Source of the DNA: Erythrobasidium yunnanense
Lineage: Eukaryota; Basidiomycota; Cystobasidiomycetes; Erythrobasidiales; Erythrobasidiaceae
Assembly (NCBI GenBank): GCA_001600175.1
Contig: BCJC01000006.1
Location: 147,248 to 211,247, forward strand
DNA length: 64,000 nucleotides
Direction of reading: 5' to 3'
This document shows, in pieces, positions 12,046-24,651 of the stretch (position 1 is the stretch's first letter; each line of letters begins with the position of its first letter). Under the pieces are notes generated by a model, which was given only the letters and a program-made list of their open reading frames with translations, ran no database searches and had not been told where the DNA came from. The position numbers and the translations under genes were made by a program.

Positions 12046-15000
12046 ATGACAACAGACCTCGATAGGGGACGGCCGCCATCCCCTTGTTCGCCAGCATCGA
12101 CACCATCACCAGCAACACATTCGCTTAAGAAACATCATATCATCACCGCCATCCTTCTCAGTATCCTCTTCGTGTGCTTATCGCCCGCTCAGAGACGCCT
12201 CGACCGCCAAAGCCTGCAGGGCAGGCTCCGCGAATCGGGGGTGGTCAGTCGAAAAAGTACGCTTGTACGAGCGCACAGCGGGCATAGGCAAACGATGGAC
12301 GTAGCGGACGCCTTCAACAGCTTCCACCTCCGTGGGATAGGTCATAGGGGGGTGCAGGTCAAACGGCAAGGTGGGTCAGCTCACAAAGGGATGATGGAGC
12401 ACCGCTGACTTTTGAGGATTTATAGCGCCTGGTATACTCTCTGTACCTGTGCCTCCGCCTCAACAGACGATAGGTACGACTACCACCAGCGATAAGAACG
12501 ATCCCAACGGCACAACCAACACCGGGACTGGGACTGGCACTGGTACTGGCACTGCAAGTAATACTGGAACAGTTAACCAGAATCAGCCGACTGTTCAACC
12601 GTCAAATACTGGTGCGGGCACGCAGACAGGATCTGCAACATCACCAAGCGAGACAGGAAGTACCACCAACAAGGGTCAGAATACTGCTACATCGACTATC
12701 ATCCCTACTAAGACCGATGGAACTGGAGATACTACGACTAGGCCGGACAGTCAGACTACGCCTCAGAATGGCGTCAGCAATACCGGTGCTAGCAATACCA
12801 ACTCCAATACGGGACAGAACTCTGCGACGTCGACAGTGACGCCGTCTCAGACCAACACTGGATCGGCGACTAATACGAGACCTACAGAAACTCGTCCTCC
12901 TCAGCAAAATACAGAGCCTACTTCGACGGTTCCGCCAACGGCTACAGGGAGTTCTTCCAGTACTACTCGGTCGGATACTGAGCCTACGACGACTGTCAGG
13001 CCTACTGCCTCCTCCACATCTAATCTGCAGCCGACTAGCACAACAGTACCGAAGCCTCCGCCTTCAGAGACAGATACACCAACTTCAACGAGAATCCCTA
13101 CACCCAGCTCAAGCTCATCCACGACGCCGTCCGTTACTACGCCGCCAATTGTGCCAAGTCCATCTTCATCTAGCACAAGCACGACTCGACCGACGACAAG
13201 CCAAGATACTCCTTCTGTTTCTTCGACAAGTCCGACCAGAGGAGATACACCTACGCTGCCAACATCGTCCACCAAGAGCACGAGTCCGTCAACCACCGAA
13301 CCTTCAGTATCGCCGTCCACAACACCAAGCTCTACTCTTGTCAGGCCTACTCCTTCGTCAAGTACTTCGCAAACACCTTCTACCGATGATGATGACCTTT
13401 CAACAACACAGCCGTCTACTTCTGTCAGGCCGACTCCGTCTACGACTCTGCCTACACCTTCGACCACAATGACGACGCCTTCGCAGAGCGAACTGCTGAC
13501 TTCGACTTTCGAACCTCCAAAGACGACTTCCAAGCTGCCCGATCCCACGCCGACGTCAACTGACCCACCGGTGTCTACTTCTAGTACAGAGTAAGCAGCG
13601 CAACCCTCCGAACCTGCTGTATCTGACCTCTCTGTTCACTTTCCCTCACAGTCCGTATGACTGGGTGCCTTCGTCAACCCTACTGCAGAACCCAGATGTG
13701 AAGCCTACTACAGAAAAGCCGACAAAGGAAGAGCAGCCAACTAGCTCAGGCTTGGCTACGAACACTTCCGAAAGTAAGAGTGAGCCCACGTCAGCCACGA
13801 ATCCAACAACAGCTACGCCTTCCACTACTTCTTCGGAACCCGCACTTCCTTCAGACTGGCCAAGCAAGATCGTTCCGCAAACCAATGTCACAGACGATAA
13901 GGATACGCCTGCTATCGGTGCAGTTGGCGATGCACCTCATGCTACGGACAGTACTCTCATCTCCATCCTTCTATCAACGAGCCTGTCGTGGAGCTGGCTT
14001 CTCTCGAACAGTGATGCTTCTGCTCAGGTCTTTGCCTACATGCCTCCACTCATCGCTGGCGCTCTCAAGTTGGATGACTCGGAAGTGGTTACTGCATCTC
14101 TGGAAGCATGGGAGCCACCAAGATGGACCGGCGAGCCAGCAGATGTGTAAGTCCCGCTCATTTGCTCCTAGACTATGCTAATGCGATTCTCAGCCGCTCC
14201 GTTTGGCTTGGCTACATACCTACAAACAAAGTGGATCCTCTGACTGTTCTGATGCTGGATCCTCGTAGTCGCTTCTACACCGGGACTTCAGAGAAGAACA
14301 TCACGGCGCAACTCGTAGGTACAGACCATTGCGCAGTAATGTCAGTGCTGACGGTTTCTCCCTCCTTCTTCCACCTTGGGTCATATACTGCGCGATGCCT
14401 AGGCCGCCGCTGTCGATCCTATGCTTCCGCTGTTGGCCTACTATTCGTATCGCGGCCAACAAGAAGACGAAGACAAGTCGAAGTCGAAGACAGACGAAGA
14501 CGACACTGGCACAGCGCCAATGAGCAACAAGAAAACAGCATTAGTAGCTTCAGCTGCTGCACTCGGCGCCATCTTGCTAGGTGTCGGAGGATTCTTCGCT
14601 TCTCGATACGCAATAAGGAAGAAGAAAGAAGCTCGATATAGCGATCAAGATAACCAGGAAAATCAGCAAGACCCGCAAGGCGGCGCAAGAGGGCTGCGTG
14701 GTGACTCCCCTTCGCCTGAACCCACAGCTGGTGTCTTCAATTCGCCAGTCCAGTCACCGCGGCGTTGCAGCGTCTACGCGTCTTCATATAACCCGCATGA
14801 GAGGTATCCTGACGAAGACGAAAACGATTTCTACAATCACCAGCCGGCGACTACAATGCCTTCGCAAGGCGATGATGGACGCTCTCTGTTTGATTCACCA
14901 TTGGATGTCAATCCTGCGGCATCTACATCCTACGAACCTCCGCTCAATGCCAACACAATGAGATCTGCAGCGGGCAGCAGCGTACAATCTGAACTTCTGC

Positions 15001-15341
15001 GAAAGCGCTACTCTTCGGTCGACTTCGGCCAGTCACACCAGCAGTCTGATGACTGGTGGCAGCGAAGATCACAATGGGATAATCCTGCTGCACCACCTAT
15101 GCCTCAAAATCGCGGACCTACGCAACCTCATCCAGGTCCTGCCCCAGCCTACGAGCCGCCCGATCGGCCCTTCTCGGGAGCTTCCGTTAGTGTGTATTCT
15201 GCACACACTCTGCGGCATCCTCCTACAGGACAATGGTCGACGAACTACGGTCGACAGTCTGAGCACTATATACCCCGCCAGTCGAGAAATGTGCATCCTT
15301 CAAGCATCTCCGCTCCCTATTTGCAAGACAATTCGTTGTAA
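12046..15341 (+). CDS. MSB2: Msb2-like signalling mucin
   Basis: Cell-surface mucin sensor of filamentous-growth or osmosensing MAPK pathways. Five exons (12046-12370, 12426-13590, 13652-14146, 14194-14314, 14403-15341) give 1014 residues. An N-terminal hydrophobic segment (about 30-48) acts as signal sequence after a polar 29-residue lead. Residues 115-560 are a Ser/Thr/Pro-rich, O-glycosylation-type domain without exact long repeats. Then comes the Msb2 homology region (about 590-715: SAQVFAYMPPLIAGAL, WLGYIPTNKVDPL, AQLAAAVDPMLPLL), one transmembrane helix (about 747-772) and a 240-residue Pro/Ser/Gln-rich cytosolic tail. The stop at 15339-15341 overlaps a good donor (gtaagt at 15338); splicing to an acceptor at about 15385 would replace the last residue with a short extension. 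Confidence 0.82.
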
Positions 15342-15543
15342 GTGTGATATAGCATTACTTCTGTACAGACTGCCGTAATCTGCAGCGTTTCTCCTGCTTC
15401 CTTTGCTCAAGCCTCACGCGACTTATTTTGTCTCGTCGCGACTGATTTCGTGCATCTCCCTCCCCTGGCTCACAAGCCCAGCTACGCTTAGCTGGGTTGC
15501 ATCTCTTTCTTGTTTGGCGAAGTATCAACTGTATCAAAACGAC

Positions 15544-16011
15544 ATGGCGGATGTAGCATTCTCTCGAGTATCGGTGAGCAGGTCTCATTTCTACTACCCA
15601 GCTTCTTCAGCTTAGGCTGCACGTCAGAACGAAGCAGATCTGCGGGCGCTGAACAAGCAGCTCAGACTCGAACAATTCCAGAGAGACCAGCTTCGGCATT
15701 GCTTTGTCACAGCTATAGAAGAAGGAGTCTGTCCAGTCACTGGCGTCAGCGCTAACAAGCTCAGGGAGACTATGTAAGATATCAAGCTTATTCAAAAGCG
15801 TGCAGAGATCAACTTACCAAACGCTTGCCCAAGGCTTGATCTTTGGATGGACATCAAGGCTCTCGAATGGCAAATTGTCAAATCAAGGAATAGAAGCTCT
15901 TCGGACGGCTCAACGAGAAGCAGAGGGGCATCATCCGTATCAGATACAAGTACAACCGAAACCCCTAACACATCATCATCCGCTTCGAGCTCTATGCCGC
16001 CGCATATATAG
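15544..16011 (+). CDS. Small coiled-coil protein of unknown function
   Basis: Not recognised. Three exons (15544-15573, 15616-15773, 15834-16011) give 121 residues. The first 80 are a charged helix (ARQNEADLRALNKQLRL, then a conserved-looking EEGVCPVTGVSANKLRE); the last 40 are Ser/Thr-rich. Support: short introns of window-typical size with good donors (gtgagc, gtaaga) and an open frame across both joins. The second acceptor is CCAAG; a closer CAG would make a 32-base intron, shorter than any other here. The size and coiled coil would suit a subunit of a larger complex, but no family can be named. Confidence 0.5.
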
Positions 16012-16335
16012 ATCATGGCTGAGGTGGGTCCGAACGGATGTCGGCAGACTGCAGAAGCAGACTGACCCAAAGATAGCTTCCCTTCTACAACTAAAATATA
16101 TTCTGATGTGCTGGAAACTGCATGAATCGGGACAAAGACTGAGTGAGCTATTGCATGTAGATAAGCGGCCATCCAGTAGGCAGTGGAGGTCTCCGCACAC
16201 AAGCGTAGTCGCGTTTTGAAGTATGTCTTTGTCGTATGAAATGCATGCTATGACTTTGTTGCACCGTCTGAGCCAACCTTGACCGCGACTTATATTGTTT
16301 ACCTCTTGCTCTGCCCAACTCGATTTTATGGCAGA
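16012..16335. other. Intergenic region before RecQ gene
   Basis: 324 bases. A long reverse-strand open frame crosses it but has no recognisable motif and overlaps the flanking genes. Probably promoter of the helicase gene. Confidence 0.4.
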
Positions 16336-19300
16336 ATGGCCGCAAACCGCAGAGGCCCGTCTGGGAACCTTGAGAAGTACACAGGACAATCTAGCTATGT
16401 AGCGACAGCGCCGGCTCCAGCTGGCAAAGCGTTCCAACTCGCTGGTCTGGCCCCCGCTCCCCAAATTGGCGCGAAGAAACAGCAGGTTTGGCGGCTGTTT
16501 TGACAGGTTTGAAAGCGTGTATACGATAGCTGAGATGTTGTTCACATCAGGGAACCATGCACAAAGCTGTTGCGAGCTCGACGACCTCGACCAAGGCCGT
16601 CAAAGAGAAGAGCGAGCTCAGATCTGTTTCGAGCATGGGCTTCGCAATGTCTGGTGTCAAGAATCCATCCTGGTATGGCAACGAGAGCAGGACTTCGTCT
16701 ACTCTCCAGTCTGAAGACAGCAGCTCTGCGAATATGAGCACCTCCAGTCGAATATCAGCCGCGAAAAGGCGACAGGCAGATGCGGGCAACGACAGCGGCT
16801 TCGTAGACATGACCACAAGTTCCTCCTCTTCCTCCAAATCAAAGGCGCCTGCAAACGTAGCATCGCCTGCACCTCTCGCTGTCGCTTCTTCCGTAAGGGT
16901 TAATAGACTGCACACGTGAAGTAATTTGGCTGAGAAACACGTTCAATACACAGGGACAGAGCAGCACTGTTGACCTACAAGAGGAGCTGAAGAAGAAATG
17001 TACGAGGAGGGAGACATTGCGCGCTCGCTACATAGACACGATGGATCTGGGAATGGATCCAGTGACTGGCTGGTCAAGCGAGAAACTCTGCAATGATCTG
17101 TGAGCTACTTTCTCGTTCCTTTCATGCAAAAGACCTCGCTAATGAAGCCTCCGTGCCCACAGAATCACTCTCGGCAAGGAAATTGCGATGCTTGAAGAGC
17201 AAATAGGAGCATCGGGTACTACGAGCAGTTTTGGCAGTCATCAGAATGCTCAAGTCCAAAAAGTTTCCTCCGCCCATTCTACAAGTACGGTTGTGTCAGC
17301 CGCCAATTCTTACAAAGCTACATCGACCTCGAACATAGTCAGCAGAAAGCGGAAGCAAGAAAATATAGTGCAAGAGGAGGAAGTGCCGGAAGACCTATTC
17401 GATGAATCCTTCCACATTGATGAAGATGACGAACCAGCGCCGGCGAAGCCCATCAACAAGCGACAGCCACTTCGCATCACAACGGCGCATAACTCTCCAA
17501 CTAAGCCAGTCCAGACACTGCGAAACGTTCAGCCTGCAGCGAAGGTGGCATCCGCCAAGCCAGCTCTCGCTAAACAGCCCGTATTGCCGAAAGCTTCCTC
17601 TTCCAAACCGGCAATAGAGTACCCCTGGAGCAAAGATGTCCGGAAAAATCTGAGACAGCGCTTCAAACTACAGAATTTCCGGAAGAATCAGCTCGAAGCC
17701 ATCAATGCAACCTTGAGCGGGAAGGATTGTTTCGTCCTGCTGCCAACAGGTGAGCTTGCCAGACGGATCCCTATTATGCTCTTCTGCGACTGACCTTAAT
17801 ACGTTCAGGCGGTGGCAAATCGATGTGCTATCAGCTACCAGCCCTTGTCCACAGCGGGACCACTCGAGGCGTAACGGTCGTACTCTCTCCTCTCATATCC
17901 CTCGTCAAGGATCAAATCATGGGCCTCGTAGACAAAGACGTTTCTGCCATGCCCTTTAACAGCTCAATGACGCTAGAACAACGTAGAGAGGTGGTGGCAG
18001 GACTCCAGTACATGCCAGAACCGACGCTTTCCCTCGTCTATGTGACGCCGGAGCTAATTGCGTCCAGCGAGAACTTTCGCAACGTACTGCAAAGACTCTA
18101 CCAGAGGAAGAGATTGGCAAGATTCGTTATTGATGAAGCTCATTGTGTGAGCCAATGGGGACATGACCTTCGTAAGCTCCTCTTAGGCGTCTTCAGAATT
18201 CTCCTGCTTACACCGCTGCCCAGGCCCCGACTACGCCAGATTGGGATCGATCAGACGAGACTTCCCAGGAATACCCATAATGGCCCTTACCGCGACCGCA
18301 AACGATCGCGTCAAAGACGACATCATCAAGACGCTGAACATCAAAGGTTGTGTAATGCTTGACGCCTCTTTCAACCGCTCGAATCTCTACTATGAGGTCC
18401 AACTGAAGACGAGGAATGTCTTGAACGAGATCGCTGAATTTATCCAGAAGGACTACGCCGGACAGTGCGGTATCATCTACTGTTTGAGTCAGAAGATGTG
18501 CGAGCAAGTCGCAGATACGCTGAGGAATAAGCACGAAATAAAGGCCATGCACTACCACGCGGCGTAAGAGACTCGGTTCAGACTCCACTGGTCTAGCATA
18601 GCTGACCTTTCCTGGCACCTCCCAACAGGATGGACAAAACCGACCGCGACAACGTTCAGGCGGGCTGGCAACGTGGCAAGTACGATGTTATCTGCGCTAC
18701 AGTAGCGTGAGCCTTTCGCTATAACTGCACTTGTCGTTTGGCTGGCTGATGACAGAAGCTACTACAGCTTCGGTATGGGTATCGACAAAGCAGACGTCCG
18801 CTACGTTATCCATCATAGCAGTAGGTTTTCAAGTCAGGTCACTCCGGCAGCAGTCTACTGACTATGTTACTTTACAGTGCCGAAGACACTCGAAGGCTAC
18901 TACCAAGTAAGGGGAGTCCAGAGCTTAAGCAGTACAGAGCTGAAATCTATATCAGGAGACCGGCCGAGCAGGACGAGACGGCAAACCCTCTGTTTGCATT
19001 CTCTACTATAATCCGGGAGATACAGCCACTCTACGAAAGATGATACGCGATCCCAAAATGTCACGCGAAATACAGAACCACAACGAAGAGATGCTGAATC
19101 AAGTTACCGCATTCTGCAACAATCCTCTCGACTGTCGACGAACGCTTGTCCTCAAGTATTTTCAACAAACATTCTCTCGCGAAGAGTGCGGAGAGAACTG
19201 CGATAATTGTGTCTCGAAGAATTACCTCAAATACCCTCTGGTCGACGTCACGCATCGCGCTAAGCAGATTGTTTCAATGATCAGAGCTGCGCAAAGCAAT

Positions 19301-20774
19301 CCGGATATTGGGGATATCACGGCAAAGCAATTCGCAGATGCTTATCGCGGTTCGGAAAGTAAACAAGTCAGTATGCATTCTCTTTGCGCTGAATGTAGTT
19401 CATCTGACACCGTAATCAGATCAAGGACAAAGGCCTCAATGTTCTCGTCGGGGCTAAAGGGGGCGCTGACCTTACTCTCACCGATACTGAGCGCCTCTTC
19501 AATTTGCTTTCGAGCGAGGGTATTACTCAAGACAAGACTGTAGCCAAAGGATCATATTCGTTTACATACCTTACTGTGGGTTTATCAGATCGCATATATT
19601 AGATTTCGCTAAACTCGGTCCGTACAGCTTGGGCGCAATGCTGGTCAGCTGAGCCGTGAGAAACATCTGGAAATGGCCTTTGTTCCTCCCCCACCCAAGT
19701 CAAAAGCATCAGGCAAAGCAGCAAACAAGTCAAAGCAGCCAGCCGCCGTCAACACTATCCCTCAAGCCTTCTCGAGGCGCGATCAACAGCAAGACGAAGA
19801 AGAGGAAGAAGAGGAAGAGACAATCATCACCACAAAAACGCAGACCGTCACCAGAAAGAGGAAGAGCAGGGCTGCGCAAAGTAGCAAGAGGAAAAGTCGA
19901 CGAGAAAGCTATGACAGCCGAGATGAAGACGAGTACGAGCCTGAGGACGAGCCTGATGAGGACGATCTCCACTTCGTCGTAAACGATAGCGATACCCTAA
20001 CCGAGGGCGACTCGAGCGATGATGAAGAAGAGGACTCCGATCTAGAGGTCATGAACCCTGAAGTATGGAGAACGGCACGACAAGCCACACAGCAACCCGC
20101 GAGAGCCGAACCATCAAAGGGATCGAAGAAGCGCAAAGTCGAGCCGGAAATCCAGGATCCTGCTGAGGCGCTCTTTGCGGAGCTGTTCCAAGTAGTGGTC
20201 GACGTGAGCTAGTGTCTCTGTGATATTACACTCTGTGGACTCGCGCTAATGTTGCTGCCGCAGTGGGTGTACGCTCAGGATGCTGAGGTTGAAGATTCGC
20301 TACAGACTGCCATCCAGATGATCGCTGAGCAATGTCCGACCGTATGATAGATCTGCTAGTTCTCACGATACCTACTAACGATGTTCACCAACAGACAGCT
20401 GCTGAATTCACCAGTATTCCCGGAATGACGGAGGAAATATACGATGAGGTAGGCTGCTAAACGTAGGAGCTGATTTGAAGTGTATACTGAAGCCCAATGT
20501 CCTGTCCTACCAGATCGGAGGCCAGTTGCGAGTGAGTCGATCGTCGTAGCCATTGCGCTCCGTCCCCTCTCTAAATCCTAGCTCTCTTCAGAAAATTACG
20601 ATGAAGTATGCGAAGCGAGCTGGGAAGATGGTCGCTTCTCAGGCTCCGGTGGCCACGAAGGCCTCTGCAGTGAAGTTCAAGCCAGCTAAGCCCGCTGGTC
20701 GTACAACATCTGTCCAATCGATCTCATCTGGATCCACGAGTTCCTCGAAGGCCGCAACTACCTCGAAAAGGTAG
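16336..20774 (+). CDS. SGS1: RecQ-family DNA helicase (Sgs1/BLM type)
   Basis: 3'-5' DNA helicase of homologous recombination. Sixteen exons give 1187 residues: 16336-16485, 16551-16892, 16954-17099, 17163-17749, 17809-18171, 18224-18563, 18629-18706, 18768-18820, 18878-18906, 18956-19366, 19420-19575, 19628-20203, 20264-20341, 20395-20448, 20514-20531, 20592-20774. The first 360 residues are Ser-rich and disordered. Helicase motifs: [16 protein letters not shown] (about 406-420), [69 protein letters not shown] zinc cysteines in [13 protein letters not shown]. After an acidic, Lys-rich linker comes an HRDC-like domain ([16 protein letters not shown]). The full RecQ-RQC-HRDC order points to Sgs1/BLM. 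A decayed copy of its 3' end follows at 21615. Confidence 0.93.
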
Positions 20775-21614
20775 AGCACTCTCGTACTGCTAGTGACCGC
20801 GCTGAGACGTCATGCCAGGTCGAACAAAAAGGAAACATCTACAATTCGATCGAATAAGGAGGGAGATATTACAGCGCATTTAAGGAACACATATACATAT
20901 CAAGAACCTACCAATAGTCGAGGCAGCGCAAGAGGAGGTCAGCGACTAGGCGGAGTTCCTGCTGCACGAGACGGAATAGCTGCGATGCCTGTTCGACGAG
21001 GATAATGAAACCGGTCGAAGAAGAGCAGTACATCACTCGTTGAGCAACACAACAACAAGCTATGAAGGACATCGAACCCCCAAGCTAAACGAATTGTAAC
21101 AAAGAACAAGGCTTTTCGAGATTTATGCACACGCACCACTTCCATTTTCGTAAGTAGCTTTCATCATGCAGTAGTATTGTCATTGTAGTCCTTTCGCTAT
21201 GCATACCTCGGTAGTATTGGAAATGTGCAACTCGTTATATGCTTTCTTCCACCTCCCCTTCCTTCCCTTCCGTCCCATCCCAGCTTTCCTCCCATTTTCT
21301 CCCGCTCACATAGTAAGGCTCACCATCTTCGCACTCACCCATAAGATTCCATCGTGATACATTGACGTAAATTAAGCAGACCATCGACGAGTAAGCAGAC
21401 GATCGTCGAGTCTCAGAGTTTACCAGACCTTCGGACTTCGAGCCTGTTTGCTGGTTGGTCTTCCGGCAATCAAGCAGTCAGATCCCGGAGCATCAACCTA
21501 GGTGAAGAAGCAAGTACAATCCCTTCGAGACAGATAAAGCGCATGAAGACAGCAGTCCAGGAGGCAGAATCGCCAGCTGGCGGCCCTGAAGGCTCCCAAC
21601 GAGACGACAGTACA
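20775..21614. other. Intergenic region between RecQ gene and its partial duplicate
   Basis: 840 bases with no supportable gene. Short frames only. Confidence 0.4.
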
Positions 21615-22535
21615 CTTGCTCAAAGTAAGGGAGTAATAAAGTAACCTGGAGCGGCTGTAGCGAGCTATGACAGCAAGGATGAAGATGAGTATGAACCTGA
21701 AGATGAACCGGATGAGGATGACCTGCACTTCGTGGTCAACGACAGCGATACCCTCACAGAAGGCGACTCAGATTACGAGGAAGACGAAGACTCTGATATT
21801 GAAGTTATGAACCCTGAAGTCTGGAAGGCTGCTCGTCAAGCCAATCAACAGCCCTCCACAGCAGAGGCTTCACAAGGCTCCAAGAAACGCAAAATCGAGG
21901 CAGACTTTCAAGATCCGGCCGACGCACTGTTTGCAGAGCTCTACCAAAAGGTCGTCGACGTGAGCGCATCCTTCTGCGAAAACATGATTCAACCGTTATC
22001 GACACCAATGATGATTTGTGCAGTGGGTGTGCGCTCATGATGTTGAGATCGAAGATTCGCTGCAAAATGCAATCGAGACGATCGCCGAAGAGTGTCCGAC
22101 AGTACGCTAGATCTACTGTTTTCCAAGTCTTCTACTAACGAGACCTATAAACAGGCAGCAGCCGAGTTTACCAGTATACCTGGTATGACGGAAGAGATAT
22201 ACGACAAGGTACGCCGAAAGGCGTTCACTTTACGGTGAGGTGACGCTGACGACCTCTTCTGTCAGATCGGAAGTCAACTAAGATTAAGATGATTGATACA
22301 GCAGATGACAGGCCAGCCTCTCAAGTCTACTTCTCTGCAGAAAGTTACCATCAAACACGCAAAGCAGGCTGCCAAACTGGTTCCCACTCACGCTTCGGTG
22401 CTGAAGAAAGGCCCTACTAGCAAACACAAGCCATCACAGTCCGCTAGACAGACCACATCCGTCCAGTCTATCTCCTCCGGCACCACAAATTCTTCAAAAG
22501 CAAATTACGACGAACAGCCGTACATGCATTTCCTC
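21615..22535 (+). pseudogene. Diverged duplicate of the 3' end of the RecQ gene
   Basis: Matches RecQ bases about 19880-20760 with the same exon-intron order, so it arose by DNA duplication, not retroposition. Shared: [65 protein letters not shown] and [10 protein letters not shown] near the end. Differences are mostly conservative (R/K, E/D, I/V). Intron boundaries equivalent to 20204, 20264, 20342, 20395 and 20449 are kept (21960, about 22023, 22104, about 22155, 22208). The donor after the short IGSQL exon is lost (AT instead of GT), and the helicase and RQC parts are absent. It is therefore not a working helicase; whether any part is transcribed is unknown. Confidence 0.85.
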
Positions 22536-23013
22536 TCCCCCTCGGTTTCTGGTTGACTAACGCTTTAAGCTAGATCGACCAAGATAGAGACATCTTCGTC
22601 TCACGTACATGCAGCCCTCCAACGATTGAGATACGCATCTGGTGGACGAAGCAGAACTTCTGCAGTGCCCGAGTCCAAACAGTAAGGTAGCACCAAAGCA
22701 ATCAGGCCGTGAGCGATTTATCAGACACAGCAGGATCACGAGATATCATGAGGGAGACGTGTGAGGGGACACTTCAGGTTTAGCGCAGATATAGTCTTCT
22801 GCAATATCGTAGCTTTAGTCTGAAGCAGTAGTATCATACTTTCGTTAAACTTTCGAGCAGTGACTGTACTGTTAGCTTAGCGAGTATTATGCAGATCTAC
22901 TAAGTAACTGAATTTTCAATTTCCATCGCATCGAGCTGACAGGCTGCCACTTTTTCGGCTGGCTGTTCAACGCAATTCGCAAACAGGACCGTCTGCATCT
23001 ATCGCGCACAATC
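22536..23013. other. Intergenic region
   Basis: About 480 bases between the RecQ remnant and the GAL7 stop. No gene or repeat supported. Confidence 0.4.
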
Positions 23014-24480
23014 TTATTCTCTCTTCTTGTAATGCACCTCACCGCAGTCCTTCAGTCTCCCCGCCGCCTGTTCCGCCGTCAGGTCTCTCTGCGTCTCTCC
23101 GTAAATTTCGAATCCGACAATGTGTTTCCTAACACTAGCGCTTCTCAGTAGCGGTGGGGAGAAGGAGAAGTGAAGCTGGGCAGAAGAGGCGTAGGTCGTG
23201 TCGTTCAGAGTCGGGGTCTGGTAGATGCCCATGCTGTATGGGAAGGAGCATTGGAAGACTGTGAGCAAGCCAACGAGTCAGTGATGAGCGGTTATAAAGA
23301 AGGGGCCAAACGCACGATTATCGTATCTGCACGTCATTTTCCGCAATACGCTCGCAAGGTCTGCCTTCTCTTCCTCTTTCAGTTCAGTGACATTTCCGAT
23401 CCTTCTTTTATTCGGACAGATGATGACCTCAAAAGGCCAGAGTGCCCAATACGGCACAAGAGCCACGAAGTGTTCTGAATTGAGTACCATCCGAGCTGAC
23501 TTGCTCTTGATCTCCGTCTGTGCGTAGTCGAGTAGGAGGCAGGATGAACTGGATGAGGAGGAAGTGTAGGCTTGTTGAGAGGAAAGAACTTTGAACGCCT
23601 CGGTCGGGATGTAGGATAGAGACCAGGCTTGGCCGTGCGGATGAGGATTGGAACACCCCATCATGCTGCCTTTGTTCTCGAAGCTGTACCCACGGGTCAG
23701 ACGTGTCGAGGATCTAGATGTGCAGGGAGGAAAGGCTCACATCTGGATGTATTTGATCCAAGGCAAAGAAGTGGATATATCCGTATACAGATCTTGCCTG
23801 CACGAGAGACACATGCGGTTCAGCGCCCAGTTCAACAAAAGAAGCTGGTTGGTTTCGCTCACCAAGCAGAGATGACGCTCAGCATCTCATCCTGGTTCAG
23901 CTGGGCCATCGTCAAGTCGTGTCTTGGGGAGAAGCAGATGACATAGCATTTCCCTCTTGCTGGTTCTGCCTTGTACAAACTTGCTATTGACTTGTTCGCC
24001 TCAACATCTGCTCCTTCTGGACTCAGATTCGCTGGGAAATCGACTTCCTCCTGTCGCACAGCTGCATAGTCGTTCTAGAACACTTCAATCAGTTTATGGT
24101 GCTCATGCTATTGGAGGATTGGAAATAGACTGACTTCGAAGCGGAAAGTAGACTCGTACTTTGGGTTGACATCTTCTCCTGCGCGCTTATTTCCAGGGCA
24201 TAGGTAGCATTTGGGATCATACTCGGGCAGTTTTGTATGGTCAGGCTCTTCCGTCTGGCCTTGCCATGGTCGCTTTGTGCGGTGAGCTGTAAAGAGCGTC
24301 AGGATGGAGGTGGGAGTAAGTTCGAGGATTGTTAGCCATGCAACATACGAGAACACAGGACCCATTCCTGCTTGAGCGGGTCTGCATAAAGAGTTAGCTC
24401 TTTCTTTCGCGTTTTTCTTTCTGGCTTTCGCTCTCACTCCATCGCCTGTGACTGTGCTCGGAAGGATCAAAGGATTGCAT
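23014..24480 (-). CDS. GAL7: Galactose-1-phosphate uridylyltransferase
   Basis: Second Leloir step: swaps UMP between UDP-glucose and galactose 1-phosphate. Seven exons (24480-24438, 24381-24349, 24286-24135, 24074-23863, 23797-23741, 23683-23316, 23258-23014) give 369 residues, normal length. Seen: FDPSEHSHRRWNPL, SPHRTKRPWQGQ, zinc motif CYLCPGNKRA, ENKGSMMGCSNPHPHGQ with the nucleophile in the second His of HPH, FVALVPYWALWPFE, and YDNLFQCSFPYSMGIYQTP. The first exon has 43 bases. Divergent from GAL1 171 bases away, as in other fungal GAL clusters; the epimerase gene is not in this window. Confidence 0.96.
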
Positions 24481-24651
24481 AACACTCTTGTGAAAGGCTT
24501 AAGGGAAAGTGTTAAGCAGATTGTTAGGAGTTCAACCTGTCGTAAACCGTCCGCCTTGAATTCACCACGTGCTGCCTTTGACGTCTTTGAAGTCTTTTTC
24601 TTTCGCTTTTCAAGGGCTGACCTTTACAGGATCTTGACAAGACTGCAAAGC
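24481..24651. promoter_or_regulatory. Shared GAL7-GAL1 divergent promoter
   Basis: 171 bases separate the two start codons. It contains a palindromic CACGTG (24566-24571) and an inverted repeat near GAL7 (aacact at 24481-24486 facing agtgtt at about 24508-24513). No CGG-N11-CCG Gal4-type site was seen. Co-regulation of the two genes is inferred from layout. Confidence 0.55.

Noticed and set aside
12901-13548. 215-codon reverse-strand open frame inside the mucin gene
   Set aside because: It mirrors Ser/Thr-rich codons (giving Val/Gly-rich sequence), has no motif, and the forward frame carries the recognisable mucin.
15976-16545. 189-codon reverse-strand open frame
   Set aside because: Crosses two forward genes and the intergenic region with no motif or promoter sign.
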